Source: [Clostridium] citroniae WAL-17108
Lineage (GTDB): Bacteria; Bacillota; Clostridia; Lachnospirales; Lachnospiraceae
Length of the DNA stretch: 64,000 nt
Assembly: GCF_000233455.1 (NCBI RefSeq)
Contig: NZ_JH376430.1
Span: forward strand, 139,312 to 203,311
Direction of reading: 5' to 3'
The position numbers were made by a program, and so were the translations under genes. Below are positions 1 through 8,195 of the stretch, piece by piece (the first letter of the stretch is position 1; each line of letters begins with the position of its first letter). The notes under the pieces are model-generated. The model saw only the letters and a list, made by a program, of their open reading frames with translations, was not told the origin of the DNA and did no database searches.

Positions 1-843
1 GTATGCACCCAGGACCATGGAAGTGTGGCCGCCGTTCAGGATGCGTACTTTTCTCTTCTTATAAGGATGTACATCATCTGTCCAAACAACATTATAGCCG
101 GCTTTCCGGAATGGAAGTTCATCCTCATGATGACCGCCGATCACCCACAGGTGGAAGATCTCGGCTGTATCGATCAATTTATCCTCGTAGCCGATCTGCT
201 TGGTCAGTTCCTCCACCTCATCCCTGGGATAACCGGTTACAATACGGTCCACCAGAGTGCTGCAGAAATCATTTTCATTTTCAATCCAATCCTTAAATCC
301 GTCTTCCAGTTCCCAGAGATCCGCGTACTGGAGAACGCATTTCTTCAGATTATCACCATTGTCATCGATCAGTTCGCAGGGAAGAAGGATCAATCCCTTT
401 AATCCTGCCTTGTATCTTTTATATAGGAACTGACACAGTTTTGCAGGATATGATTTTGGGGGCATGTCCGTGAGCTTCTCTGTTCCAATGTATTCAATTC
501 CAGCCTCTGTGGTGTTGGATACAAGTACCCTTATGTCAGGACTTTCAGCAAGTGCGATATATTCCTCATACTGGGTGTATGGATTCAGGGCTCTGGATAT
601 GGAGGTCACATGGGTATGCTCATTAACCACCTCACCATTATCAATGCCGCGCAGGAACAGATTGTATTCACAGTTCTGGTCCGCCAGCATCTGGCACATT
701 CCTCTTTCAATTGGCTGGACTACTACAATTTTACCGTCATATAAACCCTTCTCCTGAAGTTTGTGGAAGAAGTAATCCACAAATCCACGTAAGAATCCGC
801 CTTCACCAAACTGGATCACTGTCTCTTTTACATTATTGCTCAT
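1..843 (-). CDS. uxaB: Tagaturonate reductase-like protein, mannitol dehydrogenase family (partial, C-terminus cut)
   Basis: Only the N-terminal 281 residues are in the window; the gene runs off the left edge. The start codon at 843 follows a GGAGG ribosome site. The N-terminus has the family's nucleotide-binding pattern (IQFGEGGFLRGFVDYFF), and near residue 150 comes LLPCELIDDNGDNLKKCVLQ, typical of the altronate/fructuronate oxidoreductase branch of polyol-specific long-chain dehydrogenases. UxaB reduces tagaturonate to altronate with NADH in galacturonate catabolism. A LacI-type operator-like palindrome overlaps a -10-like hexamer just upstream, which fits control by sugar-acid supply. The branch within the family (tagaturonate, fructuronate or mannitol) is inferred from motifs only. 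Confidence 0.72.
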   Translation of the reverse strand, partial: MSNNVKETVIQFGEGGFLRGFVDYFFHKLQEKGLYDGKIVVVQPIERGMCQMLADQNCEYNLFLRGIDNGEVVNEHTHVTSISRALNPYTQYEEYIALAESPDIRVLVSNTTEAGIEYIGTEKLTDMPPKSYPAKLCQFLYKRYKAGLKGLILLPCELIDDNGDNLKKCVLQYADLWELEDGFKDWIENENDFCSTLVDRIVTGYPRDEVEELTKQIGYEDKLIDTAEIFHLWVIGGHHEDELPFRKAGYNVVWTDDVHPYKKRKVRILNGGHTSMVLGAY

Positions 844-882
844 GATCTGCTACCTCCATAGGATTATAGAATTGTTATTTTT

Positions 883-896
883 TGTAAGTGCTTACA
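883..896. promoter_or_regulatory. LacI/cre-type operator-like palindrome upstream of uxaB-like gene
   Basis: The sequence TGTAAGTGCTTACA has perfect 6-bp arms around a TG centre, the general form of LacI-family operators and catabolite (cre) sites. It abuts a minus-strand TATAAT at 896-901, so binding would block transcription of the reductase gene. The cognate regulator is not identified; no LacI gene is adjacent. Confidence 0.5.
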
Positions 897-982
897 TTAT
901 ATGGTATGCAGCACTGTTGCTTTATTTCTGAGAATACTATACAACATTATTCAAAATTATGCAAGGGGTTTGATGCAGAAAT

Positions 983-996
983 TGTAAGCGTTTACA
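983..996. promoter_or_regulatory. Second LacI/cre-type operator-like palindrome, 100 bp from the first
   Basis: TGTAAGCGTTTACA is a close match to the site at 883-896 and begins exactly 100 bp from it. It lies 33 bp upstream of the TATAAT (1029-1034) of the surface-protein gene that begins at 1101. Two spaced sites could allow looping between the divergent promoters; this is inference. Confidence 0.45.
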
Positions 997-1028
997 TTCT
1001 TGGTCATTATAATTTTCCTTACTAGAAG

Positions 1029-1034
1029 TATAAT
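1029..1034 (+). promoter_or_regulatory. -10 region of the cell-wall protein promoter (cassette A)
   Basis: TATAAT in the run GAAGTATAATCAACTCG, which is shared base for base with the paralogous promoter at 20011-20027. No good -35 hexamer sits at the usual distance in either copy, so an activator or another sigma factor may be used. Confidence 0.45.
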
Positions 1035-1100
1035 CAACTCGTAATGCAAAAAGGAATTTCAAAAAGTTTTTTCAAAAAGAAAAAGGAGAGTGCATTAATT

Positions 1101-2894
1101 ATGAGAAAGCAGACAAAATTAGTTGCTGTGTTGTCAACAGCAGCGCTGCTCGCCATCGGTGCATCCATGACTTCTTTCGCAGCCGTAGGCTGGGCTGAGG
1201 AAGACGGCACTTGGGTATACTATGACAGAAGCGAGAACAGGGTTACCGATCAGTGGGCAAGATCCGGCAACAATTGGTATTACCTGGATGATTCAGGTGA
1301 CATGGCCATTGACCAGCTGATCGAGGATGGTGACCACTATTACTATGTGGATGCAAGCGGAGCAATGGTAACTAATCAGTGGATTGCTGTTGATAATGAG
1401 GATGCCGGAGATGATGATGAACCGGACCACTACTGGTACTATTTCCAGGCAAATGGCCGGGCCATGACAAACGGCAGCAGCGACCGGGTTTCCTTAAAAA
1501 CAATAAACGGCAGACGTTATGCATTTGATGACGAGGGCCGTATGCTCTATGGATGGGTAAATGCCGACAGTGCAGAACGTGTTGACAATTCGGACGGAGA
1601 CGCCTTCCTTGAAGGTGATTACTATTTCGGCGGCGAAGATGACGGTGCCATGACAACCGGATGGCTCCAGCTGGATATCACTTATGATGAAGCTACCAGC
1701 GGTGACTATGAGTGGATCTCCCCAGTATTTTCCGAAGATGAGGATCAGACCAGATGGTTCTATTTCCTCTCTAACGGTAAAAAAATCAAGGCTGATGACG
1801 GCGATTCCCAGAAGGAAAGAACCATTAACGGAAGGCGTTATGCCTTTGACCAGTATGGTGCAATGACCGCTGAGTGGTCCATGGATACGGAAAAAGCCAC
1901 TACTTCTGACGGAAATTCACTGGCAACCTCAAGCCGCGCCCAGTATTCCCAGGCTTGGAGATACTTTAACAGTGTGGAAGACGGGTCCAGGGTGAGCAGA
2001 GGATGGTTCAGGGTTGTTGCTGCCGAAATGCTTGACCGGGATCGCTATGATGATGATGAAGACAACTGGTACTATGCAGATGGAAGCGGCAATATCTATG
2101 CCGGTGAATTCAAGACCATCAATGGCAGAAGATATGCTTTCAGAAATGACGGCCGCATGGTCAACGGACTGAAGTTCATCCTTGAGGACAGTGATTATAT
2201 TGAAGTTCTTGCGGATGACAATGATAATTATCCATTTGACAATGAGGATGACTTTATGGAAAATGCCTCAGTGCTTGAGGGAATGGGTTATAAATGCTAC
2301 TATTTCGGCGACAGCAGCGATGGTTCACTGAAAACCGGCAGAACAACTCTCTCATTTGACGGCGATAACACCACGTTCTACTTTGAGCGCTCCGGAAGCA
2401 GAAGGGGTGCCGGTATCTCCGGTGAACAGGATGACAGGTATTACCAGTCCGGACTTTTGCTCAAAGCTGGCTCTGATGAAAAATATCAGGTTATTGTAAG
2501 AGATACGGTTACCGTAGCTGCCGGCAAGGATGCAGATAAGGAACGCGACAGCTTTACAAAGCTGGATGATGTAGATGCATTATTAGCAGCTATTGATTCT
2601 TCCGACTATGTAAATGTACCTGTTAGCACCCTTGAAAGCGCTGATATGGGCGACATGTTCGGTATCAGCAATCTGAATAAAGACGCTGATGATCTAAGGG
2701 AGTTGTATGTTTTTGGAACTGCTGAGGACGGAAACGGCGGCTACACTACCGCATCCGGTCTGGGATCAGATTATATCCTGATCAATACTTCAGGCAAAGT
2801 CATTGACGGACGCAGCAGAAGCAAGGATGGCAGCGATTACTACTATGTAACTAATAACCGCGGACAGATCATGGCAATTTATCTGGAAGACTAG
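1101..2894 (+). CDS. Large acidic cell-wall-binding repeat surface protein (cassette A)
   Basis: A secreted protein of 597 aa. It has a signal peptide (MRKQTKLVAVLSTAALLAIG...SFA) and then repeated W-YY-D-G units resembling choline-binding/cell-wall-binding (CW_binding_1) repeats, rich in Asp and Glu. Recurrent modules read TINGRRYAFDDEGRMLYGW and EDDGAMTTGW. The start at 1101 is chosen because AAAAAGGAGAG precedes it and its paralogue at 20086 starts at the same residue; an in-frame ATG at 1044 would put charged residues before the signal peptide. The paralogue has Lys where this one often has Arg, and a longer Gly/Ser/Thr stretch in the middle. No enzymatic domain is seen. A structural or adhesive wall protein is likely. 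Confidence 0.82.
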   Translation: MRKQTKLVAVLSTAALLAIGASMTSFAAVGWAEEDGTWVYYDRSENRVTDQWARSGNNWYYLDDSGDMAIDQLIEDGDHYYYVDASGAMVTNQWIAVDNEDAGDDDEPDHYWYYFQANGRAMTNGSSDRVSLKTINGRRYAFDDEGRMLYGWVNADSAERVDNSDGDAFLEGDYYFGGEDDGAMTTGWLQLDITYDEATSGDYEWISPVFSEDEDQTRWFYFLSNGKKIKADDGDSQKERTINGRRYAFDQYGAMTAEWSMDTEKATTSDGNSLATSSRAQYSQAWRYFNSVEDGSRVSRGWFRVVAAEMLDRDRYDDDEDNWYYADGSGNIYAGEFKTINGRRYAFRNDGRMVNGLKFILEDSDYIEVLADDNDNYPFDNEDDFMENASVLEGMGYKCYYFGDSSDGSLKTGRTTLSFDGDNTTFYFERSGSRRGAGISGEQDDRYYQSGLLLKAGSDEKYQVIVRDTVTVAAGKDADKERDSFTKLDDVDALLAAIDSSDYVNVPVSTLESADMGDMFGISNLNKDADDLRELYVFGTAEDGNGGYTTASGLGSDYILINTSGKVIDGRSRSKDGSDYYYVTNNRGQIMAIYLED

Positions 2895-2938
2895 TTTCCG
2901 CAAAGAATATGTACTCACAGCAAATTAAATAACGGAAC

Positions 2939-2986
2939 AAACGTCATGGCTGCTACTATACACCAAGTTGGTCATGACGTTTTTTA
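2939..2986 (+). terminator. Rho-independent terminator with conserved loop
   Basis: Ten-base arms AAACGTCATG and CATGACGTTT, followed by a T-run. The loop contains ATGGCTG and GTTGGTCAT segments that recur in the terminator of the paralogous gene (21989-22034), while the stem bases differ compatibly. Confidence 0.8.
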
Positions 2987-3028
2987 TCCGGCCAGTCTGC
3001 CCACAAAACTTACGGGAGGTCCCTTATC

Positions 3029-3988
3029 ATGATACGTAAACCAATTTCAGCATCAATCTCAGCATTTACCTTTGCGGTCCTTTTGTCATCCGCGGCTCTA
3101 ACCAACAGCTTTATAACCTATGCGGAAACGGAAACCAATACGACCGTTATGGAAAACTGCGGGGCATATCTTTTTACCTGGCGGCCTGTGGATTGCGGAA
3201 ACGGCCGGTATTTTGCCATCCTGGCAGGAGGAAATACCATTGCCGAGCAGGATGTCATACTTAACAGAGGATATGACTATGCTTATACATTTTCCCCCAC
3301 CCTCCCCCGTCCCTGGGGCGAGGTCCCGTCCCTTGTCAATGTAGACGGCCTTTGGGGGATCCCAGAAAACAGCTCCCTTATTCCCGAAGGAAGTCAGGCT
3401 GTGACCCGCATGGTCCTTGTTACCAACAACGGAAATTCTTCTACCAAGGAACGGTATGTGGATATTGTCAGCCTCCCTTCCGGTGTGAATGTATCCGATC
3501 TGCCTGCTGAAGTAAGAAAATATCTAATCAATGTGGACGGAACAGATGCCGGGGCCTATGATGGAACCATTACCTCCGGCTGGTACCAGGAGGATGGACA
3601 ATGGCGTTACAGACAAACTGATGGAACATATATATCCAACGGCTGGCTTGTTGTGGACGATCAGCAGTATTTCATGGACCCAGAAGGCTTTATGCTGGCT
3701 GACACCGTCACCCCTGATGGATATTATGTTAATGACAGAGGGGAGCGAAAAAATTATATCCCCGGTTGGACACAAACAGAAAACGGCTGGAGATACCTTA
3801 TGAAAAATGGCTCTTATGCAGCAGCCAGATGGATACAGGATACAGACGGTCAGTGGTATTATTTTAATATAGGCGCCTATATGGAAACCGAAACACAAAC
3901 GCCTGACGGATATTATGTGGATGCCAATGGTGTCTGGGATGGCCAGGAATCATCTCTGAATACTGCTGTTTTAGGCCCCGGCCTTTAG
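3029..3988 (+). CDS. Secreted protein with C-terminal cell-wall-binding repeats (cassette A)
   Basis: A 319-aa protein with an N-terminal signal peptide ending near SFITYAE. A conserved domain of about 130 residues follows (MENCGAYLFTWRPVDCGNG... RYVDIVSLPSGVN) that I do not recognise; it has two cysteines. The C-terminal half carries choline-binding-type repeats (GWYQEDGQWRYRQTDGTYIS, GWTQTENGWRYLMKNGSY, WIQDTDGQWYYFN) separated by TPDGYYV units. A good GGGAGG ribosome site precedes the ATG. It lies between terminators, so it is probably its own transcript. The paralogue at 22093 has the same order and length. Likely a wall-anchored protein paired functionally with the upstream large repeat protein. 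Confidence 0.8.
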   Translation: MIRKPISASISAFTFAVLLSSAALTNSFITYAETETNTTVMENCGAYLFTWRPVDCGNGRYFAILAGGNTIAEQDVILNRGYDYAYTFSPTLPRPWGEVPSLVNVDGLWGIPENSSLIPEGSQAVTRMVLVTNNGNSSTKERYVDIVSLPSGVNVSDLPAEVRKYLINVDGTDAGAYDGTITSGWYQEDGQWRYRQTDGTYISNGWLVVDDQQYFMDPEGFMLADTVTPDGYYVNDRGERKNYIPGWTQTENGWRYLMKNGSYAAARWIQDTDGQWYYFNIGAYMETETQTPDGYYVDANGVWDGQESSLNTAVLGPGL

Positions 3989-4004
3989 TTTCCGCTCCCG
4001 CATT

Positions 4005-4041
4005 CCCGGGTCATGGACCATTGCATGGCCCGGGTTTTTTT
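4005..4041 (+). terminator. Rho-independent terminator
   Basis: CCCGGG arms with an inner CATG pairing, followed by seven T residues, just after the stop at 3988. Confidence 0.85.
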
Positions 4042-4135
4042 GCTCTTAAAACTGTGAACATTTTGTGAAATATAAACGTATGCCATTATTTTTATCTCAA
4101 AACCGTAACAAGACCCTAACATTTATCTAAAGTCC

Positions 4136-4165
4136 TTGACTTGCATTAAATTTCACTGCTATACT
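4136..4165 (+). promoter_or_regulatory. Sigma-A promoter of recombinase pair A
   Basis: TTGACT (4136-4141), an 18-bp spacer, and TATACT (4160-4165), 36 bp before the recombinase start codon. It gives the pair a promoter independent of the surface genes. Confidence 0.7.
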
Positions 4166-4200
4166 TCCACCTAAAGTCAATTTGGAAGGAGGAATTGAAT

Positions 4201-5016
4201 ATGCTGCCATCAGATATAAAGCAATTTGAACAATATTTAACCTCACGAAATCTGGCCCCAAACACGATCCAGGTTTATCTATATTCAGTAAAACAATTTT
4301 ACCAAATGTACCATCGGCTGACATCAGCCAATCTGCAAAAATACAAGATCCAGCTTATGGACCAGTATAAACCCCAGACCGTAAACCTGCGGATCCGCGC
4401 ATTAAATTCCTTCCTTGAACAAAAAGACTCTTCCATTCCTCCATTGACCATGGTACGGATCCAGCAGAAAACATTCCTTGACAAGATCATCAGTGAAGCT
4501 GACTATGAATATCTTATACGGCGTCTTTATGAGGATGAGGAATTCACATACTATTACCTGGTCCGGCTGATCACCGCCACGGGAGTCCGTGTAAGTGAGG
4601 TTGTAATGTTTCAGGTAGAGGACGTTTATACAGGACAAAAGGATATTTATTCCAAGGGAAATAAAATGCGCCGGATCTATATTCCCACTGTCCTGAAACA
4701 AGCCCTGATGGATTGGACTGCTTCGGAAAACCGCCATAAGGGAGCGCTGTTTCTAAACCGCTACCGCGATCCGCTGTCTCCCTGCGGGATCCGTTCCCAG
4801 CTTAAAATGTTCTCTGCCCGTTATGCCTTGAACCCGGATGTAATGTATCCCCATTCCTTCCGCCATCGGTTTGCCAAAAACTTTATTGAGAAATGCGGGG
4901 ATATTGCCCTTCTCTCGGACATTTTAGGGCATGAGAGTATTGAAACCACCAGAATATATCTGCGGCGCAGCAGCACGGAACAGTATGCAATTATAAATAA
5001 GGTAGTGAATTGGTAG
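4201..5016 (+). CDS. Tyrosine recombinase, type 1 of pair A
   Basis: A 271-aa site-specific recombinase of the XerC/XerD-like phage-integrase family. The N-terminal SAM-like core-binding domain covers residues 1-85 and the catalytic domain about 90-271. All active-site residues are visible: Arg130 in ATGVRVSE, Lys152 in YSKGNKMRR, His218 and Arg221 in HSFRHRFA, His244 in GHESIE and the nucleophile Tyr253 in TTRIYL. ATG at 4201 is 8 bp after GGAAGGAGG and is preferred to an in-frame TTG at 4195. The stop is 13 bp from the next recombinase, so the two are co-transcribed. The short C-terminus ends in VVNW, shared in form with the other type 1 copies. Confidence 0.9.
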   Translation: MLPSDIKQFEQYLTSRNLAPNTIQVYLYSVKQFYQMYHRLTSANLQKYKIQLMDQYKPQTVNLRIRALNSFLEQKDSSIPPLTMVRIQQKTFLDKIISEADYEYLIRRLYEDEEFTYYYLVRLITATGVRVSEVVMFQVEDVYTGQKDIYSKGNKMRRIYIPTVLKQALMDWTASENRHKGALFLNRYRDPLSPCGIRSQLKMFSARYALNPDVMYPHSFRHRFAKNFIEKCGDIALLSDILGHESIETTRIYLRRSSTEQYAIINKVVNW

Positions 5017-5029
5017 AAAGGAAATCCCT

Positions 5030-5899
5030 ATGTGTGATATATCTGTTACAAACAGGACAATCCCTGAAAAAGACAACCGCCTTCTGCTGTTCCAGGGATT
5101 TTTGAAGGAAAGCGGTGTATCCCCCAACACTGTGACGGTGTATACGGCTTCCGTAAGACTTTACTTTTCTTTATATGATGAGCTGACCATGAATAATCTG
5201 CTTTCTTATAAGCAATACCTGATCCAGCATTATAAGGCAGCTACTGTGAACGCGCGGATTTATGGTATTAACCAGTATATCCGGCAGTGCGGCGAGGGTT
5301 TAGAGGTTCCTTTGGAAACATACCGTCTCCCTTCTGTAAAGCAGCAGCAGAAAATGTTTCTGGATAATGTTATATCCCAGACGGATTATGAGCGTCTGAA
5401 AAAGGGCCTGAAACAGGACCATAACATGTTCTGGTATTTTGTGGTGCGTTTTCTATGTTCTTCCGGAGCCAGAATCAGCGAACTGCTCCAGATCAAGGTT
5501 GAACACGTGCGGATGGGCTACATGGACCTATGCTCAAAGGGCGGCAAGATCAGGCGCATCTATTTTCCTGAATCCTTGTGCACCGAGGGGCTTCAATGGC
5601 TGGAATCCAATGGTGTCAGCAGCGGCTTCCTGTTTACCAACCGGTCTGGGCAGCCCATCTCACCCCGGGGGATCAGCCTTCAGCTGAAAGCCCTTGCCAG
5701 GCGTTACGGAGTCCCCGAGAACACCGTCTACCCCCATTCCTTTCGACACCGGTTTGCCAAAAATTTTTTGAACCGATTTAATGATATCGCCCTTTTGGCG
5801 GATCTGATGGGGCATGAGAGCATTGAGACGACCCGAATCTATCTTAAGCGTTCCTCTGATGAACAAAGACTGCTGATCGACAGGGTTGTTACCTGGTAG
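5030..5899 (+). CDS. Tyrosine recombinase, type 2 of pair A
   Basis: A 289-aa tyrosine recombinase translated right after its partner, with GAAAGG as ribosome site. The catalytic residues are intact: Arg in SSGARISE, Lys in CSKGGKIRR, HSFRHRFA, GHESIE and Tyr in TTRIYL. It differs from type 1 copies by the GGKIRRIYFP strand, NRFNDIALLADLMGHE and a C-terminus ending in RVVTW. The linker between the two domains (about residues 85-105) is the shortest of the three type 2 copies. The conserved pairing of type 1 with type 2 suggests a heteromeric recombinase, as with XerC and XerD; the target site is not known. Confidence 0.9.
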   Translation: MCDISVTNRTIPEKDNRLLLFQGFLKESGVSPNTVTVYTASVRLYFSLYDELTMNNLLSYKQYLIQHYKAATVNARIYGINQYIRQCGEGLEVPLETYRLPSVKQQQKMFLDNVISQTDYERLKKGLKQDHNMFWYFVVRFLCSSGARISELLQIKVEHVRMGYMDLCSKGGKIRRIYFPESLCTEGLQWLESNGVSSGFLFTNRSGQPISPRGISLQLKALARRYGVPENTVYPHSFRHRFAKNFLNRFNDIALLADLMGHESIETTRIYLKRSSDEQRLLIDRVVTW

Positions 5900-5917
5900 C
5901 AAAGACTTTATAAAAAC

Positions 5918-5974
5918 AAAACAGGTACCGGAGAAATGCTGAACTGCTGTCCATCCATCTCCGATACCTGTTTT
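5918..5974. terminator. Bidirectional terminator between recombinase pair A and rplL
   Basis: Arms AAAACAGGTA and TACCTGTTTT with an inner CGGAGA/TCTCCG pairing. A/T runs flank both sides, serving the convergent recombinase and ribosomal genes. Confidence 0.75.
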
Positions 5975-5994
5975 CATATGATTATAAAGTTAAA

Positions 5995-6369
5995 TTACTT
6001 CAGGGTAACCTTAGCGCCTTCAGCCTCTAACTTGGTCTTAACGTCCTCAGCCTCTTCCTTGGAAACGCCCTGCTTGATAGCCTTAGGAGCACCGTCAACT
6101 ACGTCCTTAGCTTCCTTCAGGCCTAAGCCGGTAACTTCACGTACAACCTTGATAACCTTAACCTTGTTAGGACCAACCTCAGTCAGCTCTACGTCAAATT
6201 CGGTCTTCTCCTCAGCTGCTGCTGCGCCAGCACCTGCTGCTGCAACTACAACGCCTGCTGCTGCAGATACGCCAAACTCTTCCTCACATGCTTTTACTAA
6301 ATCATTCAGTTCTAATACGGATAATTCCTTGATAGCTTCGATAAACTCAGCGGTTGTTAACTTTGCCAT
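5995..6369 (-). CDS. rplL: 50S ribosomal protein L7/L12
   Basis: 124 aa. The N-terminal dimerisation helix region (MAKLTTAEFIEAIKELSVLE) is followed by an Ala-rich hinge (about residues 35-52) and the C-terminal factor-binding domain ending EAEGAKVTLK. The length is typical. It forms the ribosomal stalk with L10 and recruits elongation factors. It follows rplJ in the usual order, with about 145 bp between them and a strong AGGAGG site. Confidence 0.98.
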   Translation of the reverse strand: MAKLTTAEFIEAIKELSVLELNDLVKACEEEFGVSAAAGVVVAAAGAGAAAAEEKTEFDVELTEVGPNKVKVIKVVREVTGLGLKEAKDVVDGAPKAIKQGVSKEEAEDVKTKLEAEGAKVTLK

Positions 6370-6514
6370 TTTATGTTCCTCCTGTTTAATATTAAATATT
6401 CTGTGTTTCTTTTCTTAAATCCGGAGCCTTATGCTGCCGGATACCTGTTTCTTCTTCTAATTCCAAACAGCGGATGATCTCCTGTACTGTCTGAACAGAT
6501 GAGAAAAAAGCAAC

Positions 6515-7015
6515 TTATGCTTCTGCTGCTCCACCGTTCTTCTCTGCGATCTGATTGAGAACGCGAGCCAGGTTGGTGATAGGAGACTGGATGCTGCCAA
6601 GCAGCTTGCCCAGAAGTACTTCCCTGGATGGGATAGTAGCGATAACCTGGGTTCCGGCCTGATCATAGTAGGTTCCTTCAATGATGGATGCCTTCAGTTC
6701 CAGCTTTGGTGCTGTCTTAGCGAATTCAGCTAAGATCCTTGCCGGAGCAGTTGCATCTTCCTTGGAAACTGCTAATGCTGTCGGTCCTTCCAGCTGTGGT
6801 TCAAGGGCTGCAAATTCGGTTCCCTCTGCTGCACGCTTGATCAGGGTGTTCTTAAATACTTTGTAGGTTACTCCAGCTTCCCTTAACTTCTTACGCAGCT
6901 GGGTATCCTGCTCTACAGTCAGACCGCGGTAATCTACGATCACTGCGCCTACAGCACCTTCAAGCACTCCCTTGATTTCGTCTACAACTGGCTGTTTTAA
7001 TTCAACTTTTGCCAT
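6515..7015 (-). CDS. rplJ: 50S ribosomal protein L10
   Basis: 166 aa. The typical L10 N-terminus (MAKVELKQPVVDEIKGVLEGAVGAVIVDYRGLTVEQ) and C-terminal helices that hold L7/L12 dimers are present. It anchors the stalk to 23S rRNA. An L10 leader with an attenuator hairpin and a strong promoter lie immediately upstream, so rplJL can be expressed and autoregulated apart from rplKA. Confidence 0.98.
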   Translation of the reverse strand: MAKVELKQPVVDEIKGVLEGAVGAVIVDYRGLTVEQDTQLRKKLREAGVTYKVFKNTLIKRAAEGTEFAALEPQLEGPTALAVSKEDATAPARILAEFAKTAPKLELKASIIEGTYYDQAGTQVIATIPSREVLLGKLLGSIQSPITNLARVLNQIAEKNGGAAEA

Positions 7016-7078
7016 GAATGGTTTACCTCCTTATTTTATTCTGCATTGAAAACCGTCATAGCATGGAATCATTTAAAC

Positions 7079-7212
7079 ATAAAAACCTCTCTGCCATATG
7101 GACAGAGAGGTTCGCAAAATCTCATCATAAAAACTCAGAGTTTTGTATGTTCCTCGGCAGGCGGTTACGCCTTACACCTTACGGTACCTGCTGTCTCAGG
7201 GCATTCAATACT
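7079..7212 (-). ncRNA. Ribosomal protein L10 leader with attenuator
   Basis: The transcribed leader upstream of rplJ contains the conserved-looking GGTACCGTAAGG...GGCGTAACCGCC region. It ends in a strong hairpin (AACCTCTCTG at 7083-7092 pairing with 7102-7111 on the plus strand), followed on the minus strand by a T-run. This matches the L10 leader class, where excess L10-L12 binds the leader and favours termination. Confidence 0.8.
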
Positions 7213-7217
7213 GTAGC

Positions 7218-7246
7218 ATCATATCATAATGTATGATTGATGTCAA
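7218..7246 (-). promoter_or_regulatory. Sigma-A promoter of rplJL
   Basis: On the minus strand there is a consensus TTGACA (7241-7246), a 17-bp spacer and TATGAT (7218-7223), just upstream of the L10 leader. Confidence 0.8.
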
Positions 7247-7256
7247 GCCTCATTTT

Positions 7257-7325
7257 ATAAAAATATGCTGCCATGGCTGAGACCGCCGCGGCTATGCCGG
7301 CGGCTGCATCAGATCCATGGCAGCA
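7257..7325 (-). terminator. Terminator after rplA
   Basis: 11-bp arms TGCTGCCATGG and CCATGGCAGCA enclose a GC-rich inner stem and are followed on the minus strand by TATTTTTAT. It separates rplKA from rplJL. Confidence 0.8.
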
Positions 7326-7344
7326 CCTATATGGTTGCAACCGA

Positions 7345-8040
7345 TTAGTTAACCAGCTTAGCTACATTCAGCTTAACGCCAGGGCCCATGGTAGAGGCCA
7401 GGGCAACGCTCTTAAGGTATGCACCCTTAACTGTGCTTGGTTTCGCTTTCACGATTACATCAATAAGCGTCTGGAAGTTGTCCGCTAACTGCTCCTCTGT
7501 GAAAGAAGCTTTTCCTACTGGCACGTGAATAATGTTTGTTTTGTCAAGTCTGTACTCAATCTTACCAGCTTTGATATCGTTGATAGCCTTGGTTACGTCC
7601 ATGGTAACGGTACCGGCCTTTGGGTTGGGCATTAAGCCCTTGGGGCCCAGCACACGGCCAAGACGGCCTACAACGCCCATCATGTCAGGAGTAGCTACTA
7701 CTACGTCAAAATCCAGCCAGCCATCGTTCTGGATCCTTGGGATCAGTTCCTCAGCACCTACGTAATCAGCACCTGCAGCCTGAGCCTCGTCAGCCTTTGG
7801 TCCCTTTGCAAATACTAAAATACGTACGGTCTTGCCTGTTCCGTGAGGCAGTACAACAGCGCCACGGATCTGCTGGTCAGCATGACGTCCGTCACATCCT
7901 GTTCTGATATGGACTTCTACAGTCTCGTCAAATTTTGCAGATGCATTCTTTTTAACTAATGCGATTGCGTCTGCTACGTCATAAAGTGCAGTACGGTCTA
8001 CATTTTTCATAGCCTCTGCATATCTTTTACCTGATTTCAT
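7345..8040 (-). CDS. rplA: 50S ribosomal protein L1
   Basis: 231 aa, normal length, beginning MKSGKRYAEAMKNVDRTALYD and containing the L1 signature GLMPNPKAGTVT. It binds 23S rRNA at the L1 stalk. It is co-transcribed after rplK. A 29-bp sequence upstream (8056-8084) nearly repeats one upstream of rplK and may be the autoregulatory L1 site. Confidence 0.98.
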   Translation of the reverse strand: MKSGKRYAEAMKNVDRTALYDVADAIALVKKNASAKFDETVEVHIRTGCDGRHADQQIRGAVVLPHGTGKTVRILVFAKGPKADEAQAAGADYVGAEELIPRIQNDGWLDFDVVVATPDMMGVVGRLGRVLGPKGLMPNPKAGTVTMDVTKAINDIKAGKIEYRLDKTNIIHVPVGKASFTEEQLADNFQTLIDVIVKAKPSTVKGAYLKSVALASTMGPGVKLNVAKLVN

Positions 8041-8055
8041 TCTTATAACCTCCTA

Positions 8056-8084
8056 GTGGTATTGACGGGGAATCTCCCTCCCAC
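8056..8084 (-). promoter_or_regulatory. Repeated leader motif before rplA, possible L1-binding site
   Basis: On the minus strand the transcript would read GUGGGAGGG...CAAUACCAC, immediately before the rplA ribosome site. The same pattern occurs before rplK (8644-8671). The flanking GUGG and CCAC can pair around an internal bulge, as in rRNA-mimic L1 targets. The binding partner is inferred. Confidence 0.5.
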
Positions 8085-8195
8085 GTTCATATAACGGGAA
8101 AATGCTTCAGCATCGTTCCACGATTCTTTTCTATCGTGGACTTTACTTTAATCCAAAAACCTTGCTCAGGGGTCTTCGGATCCATGCACCAATTC

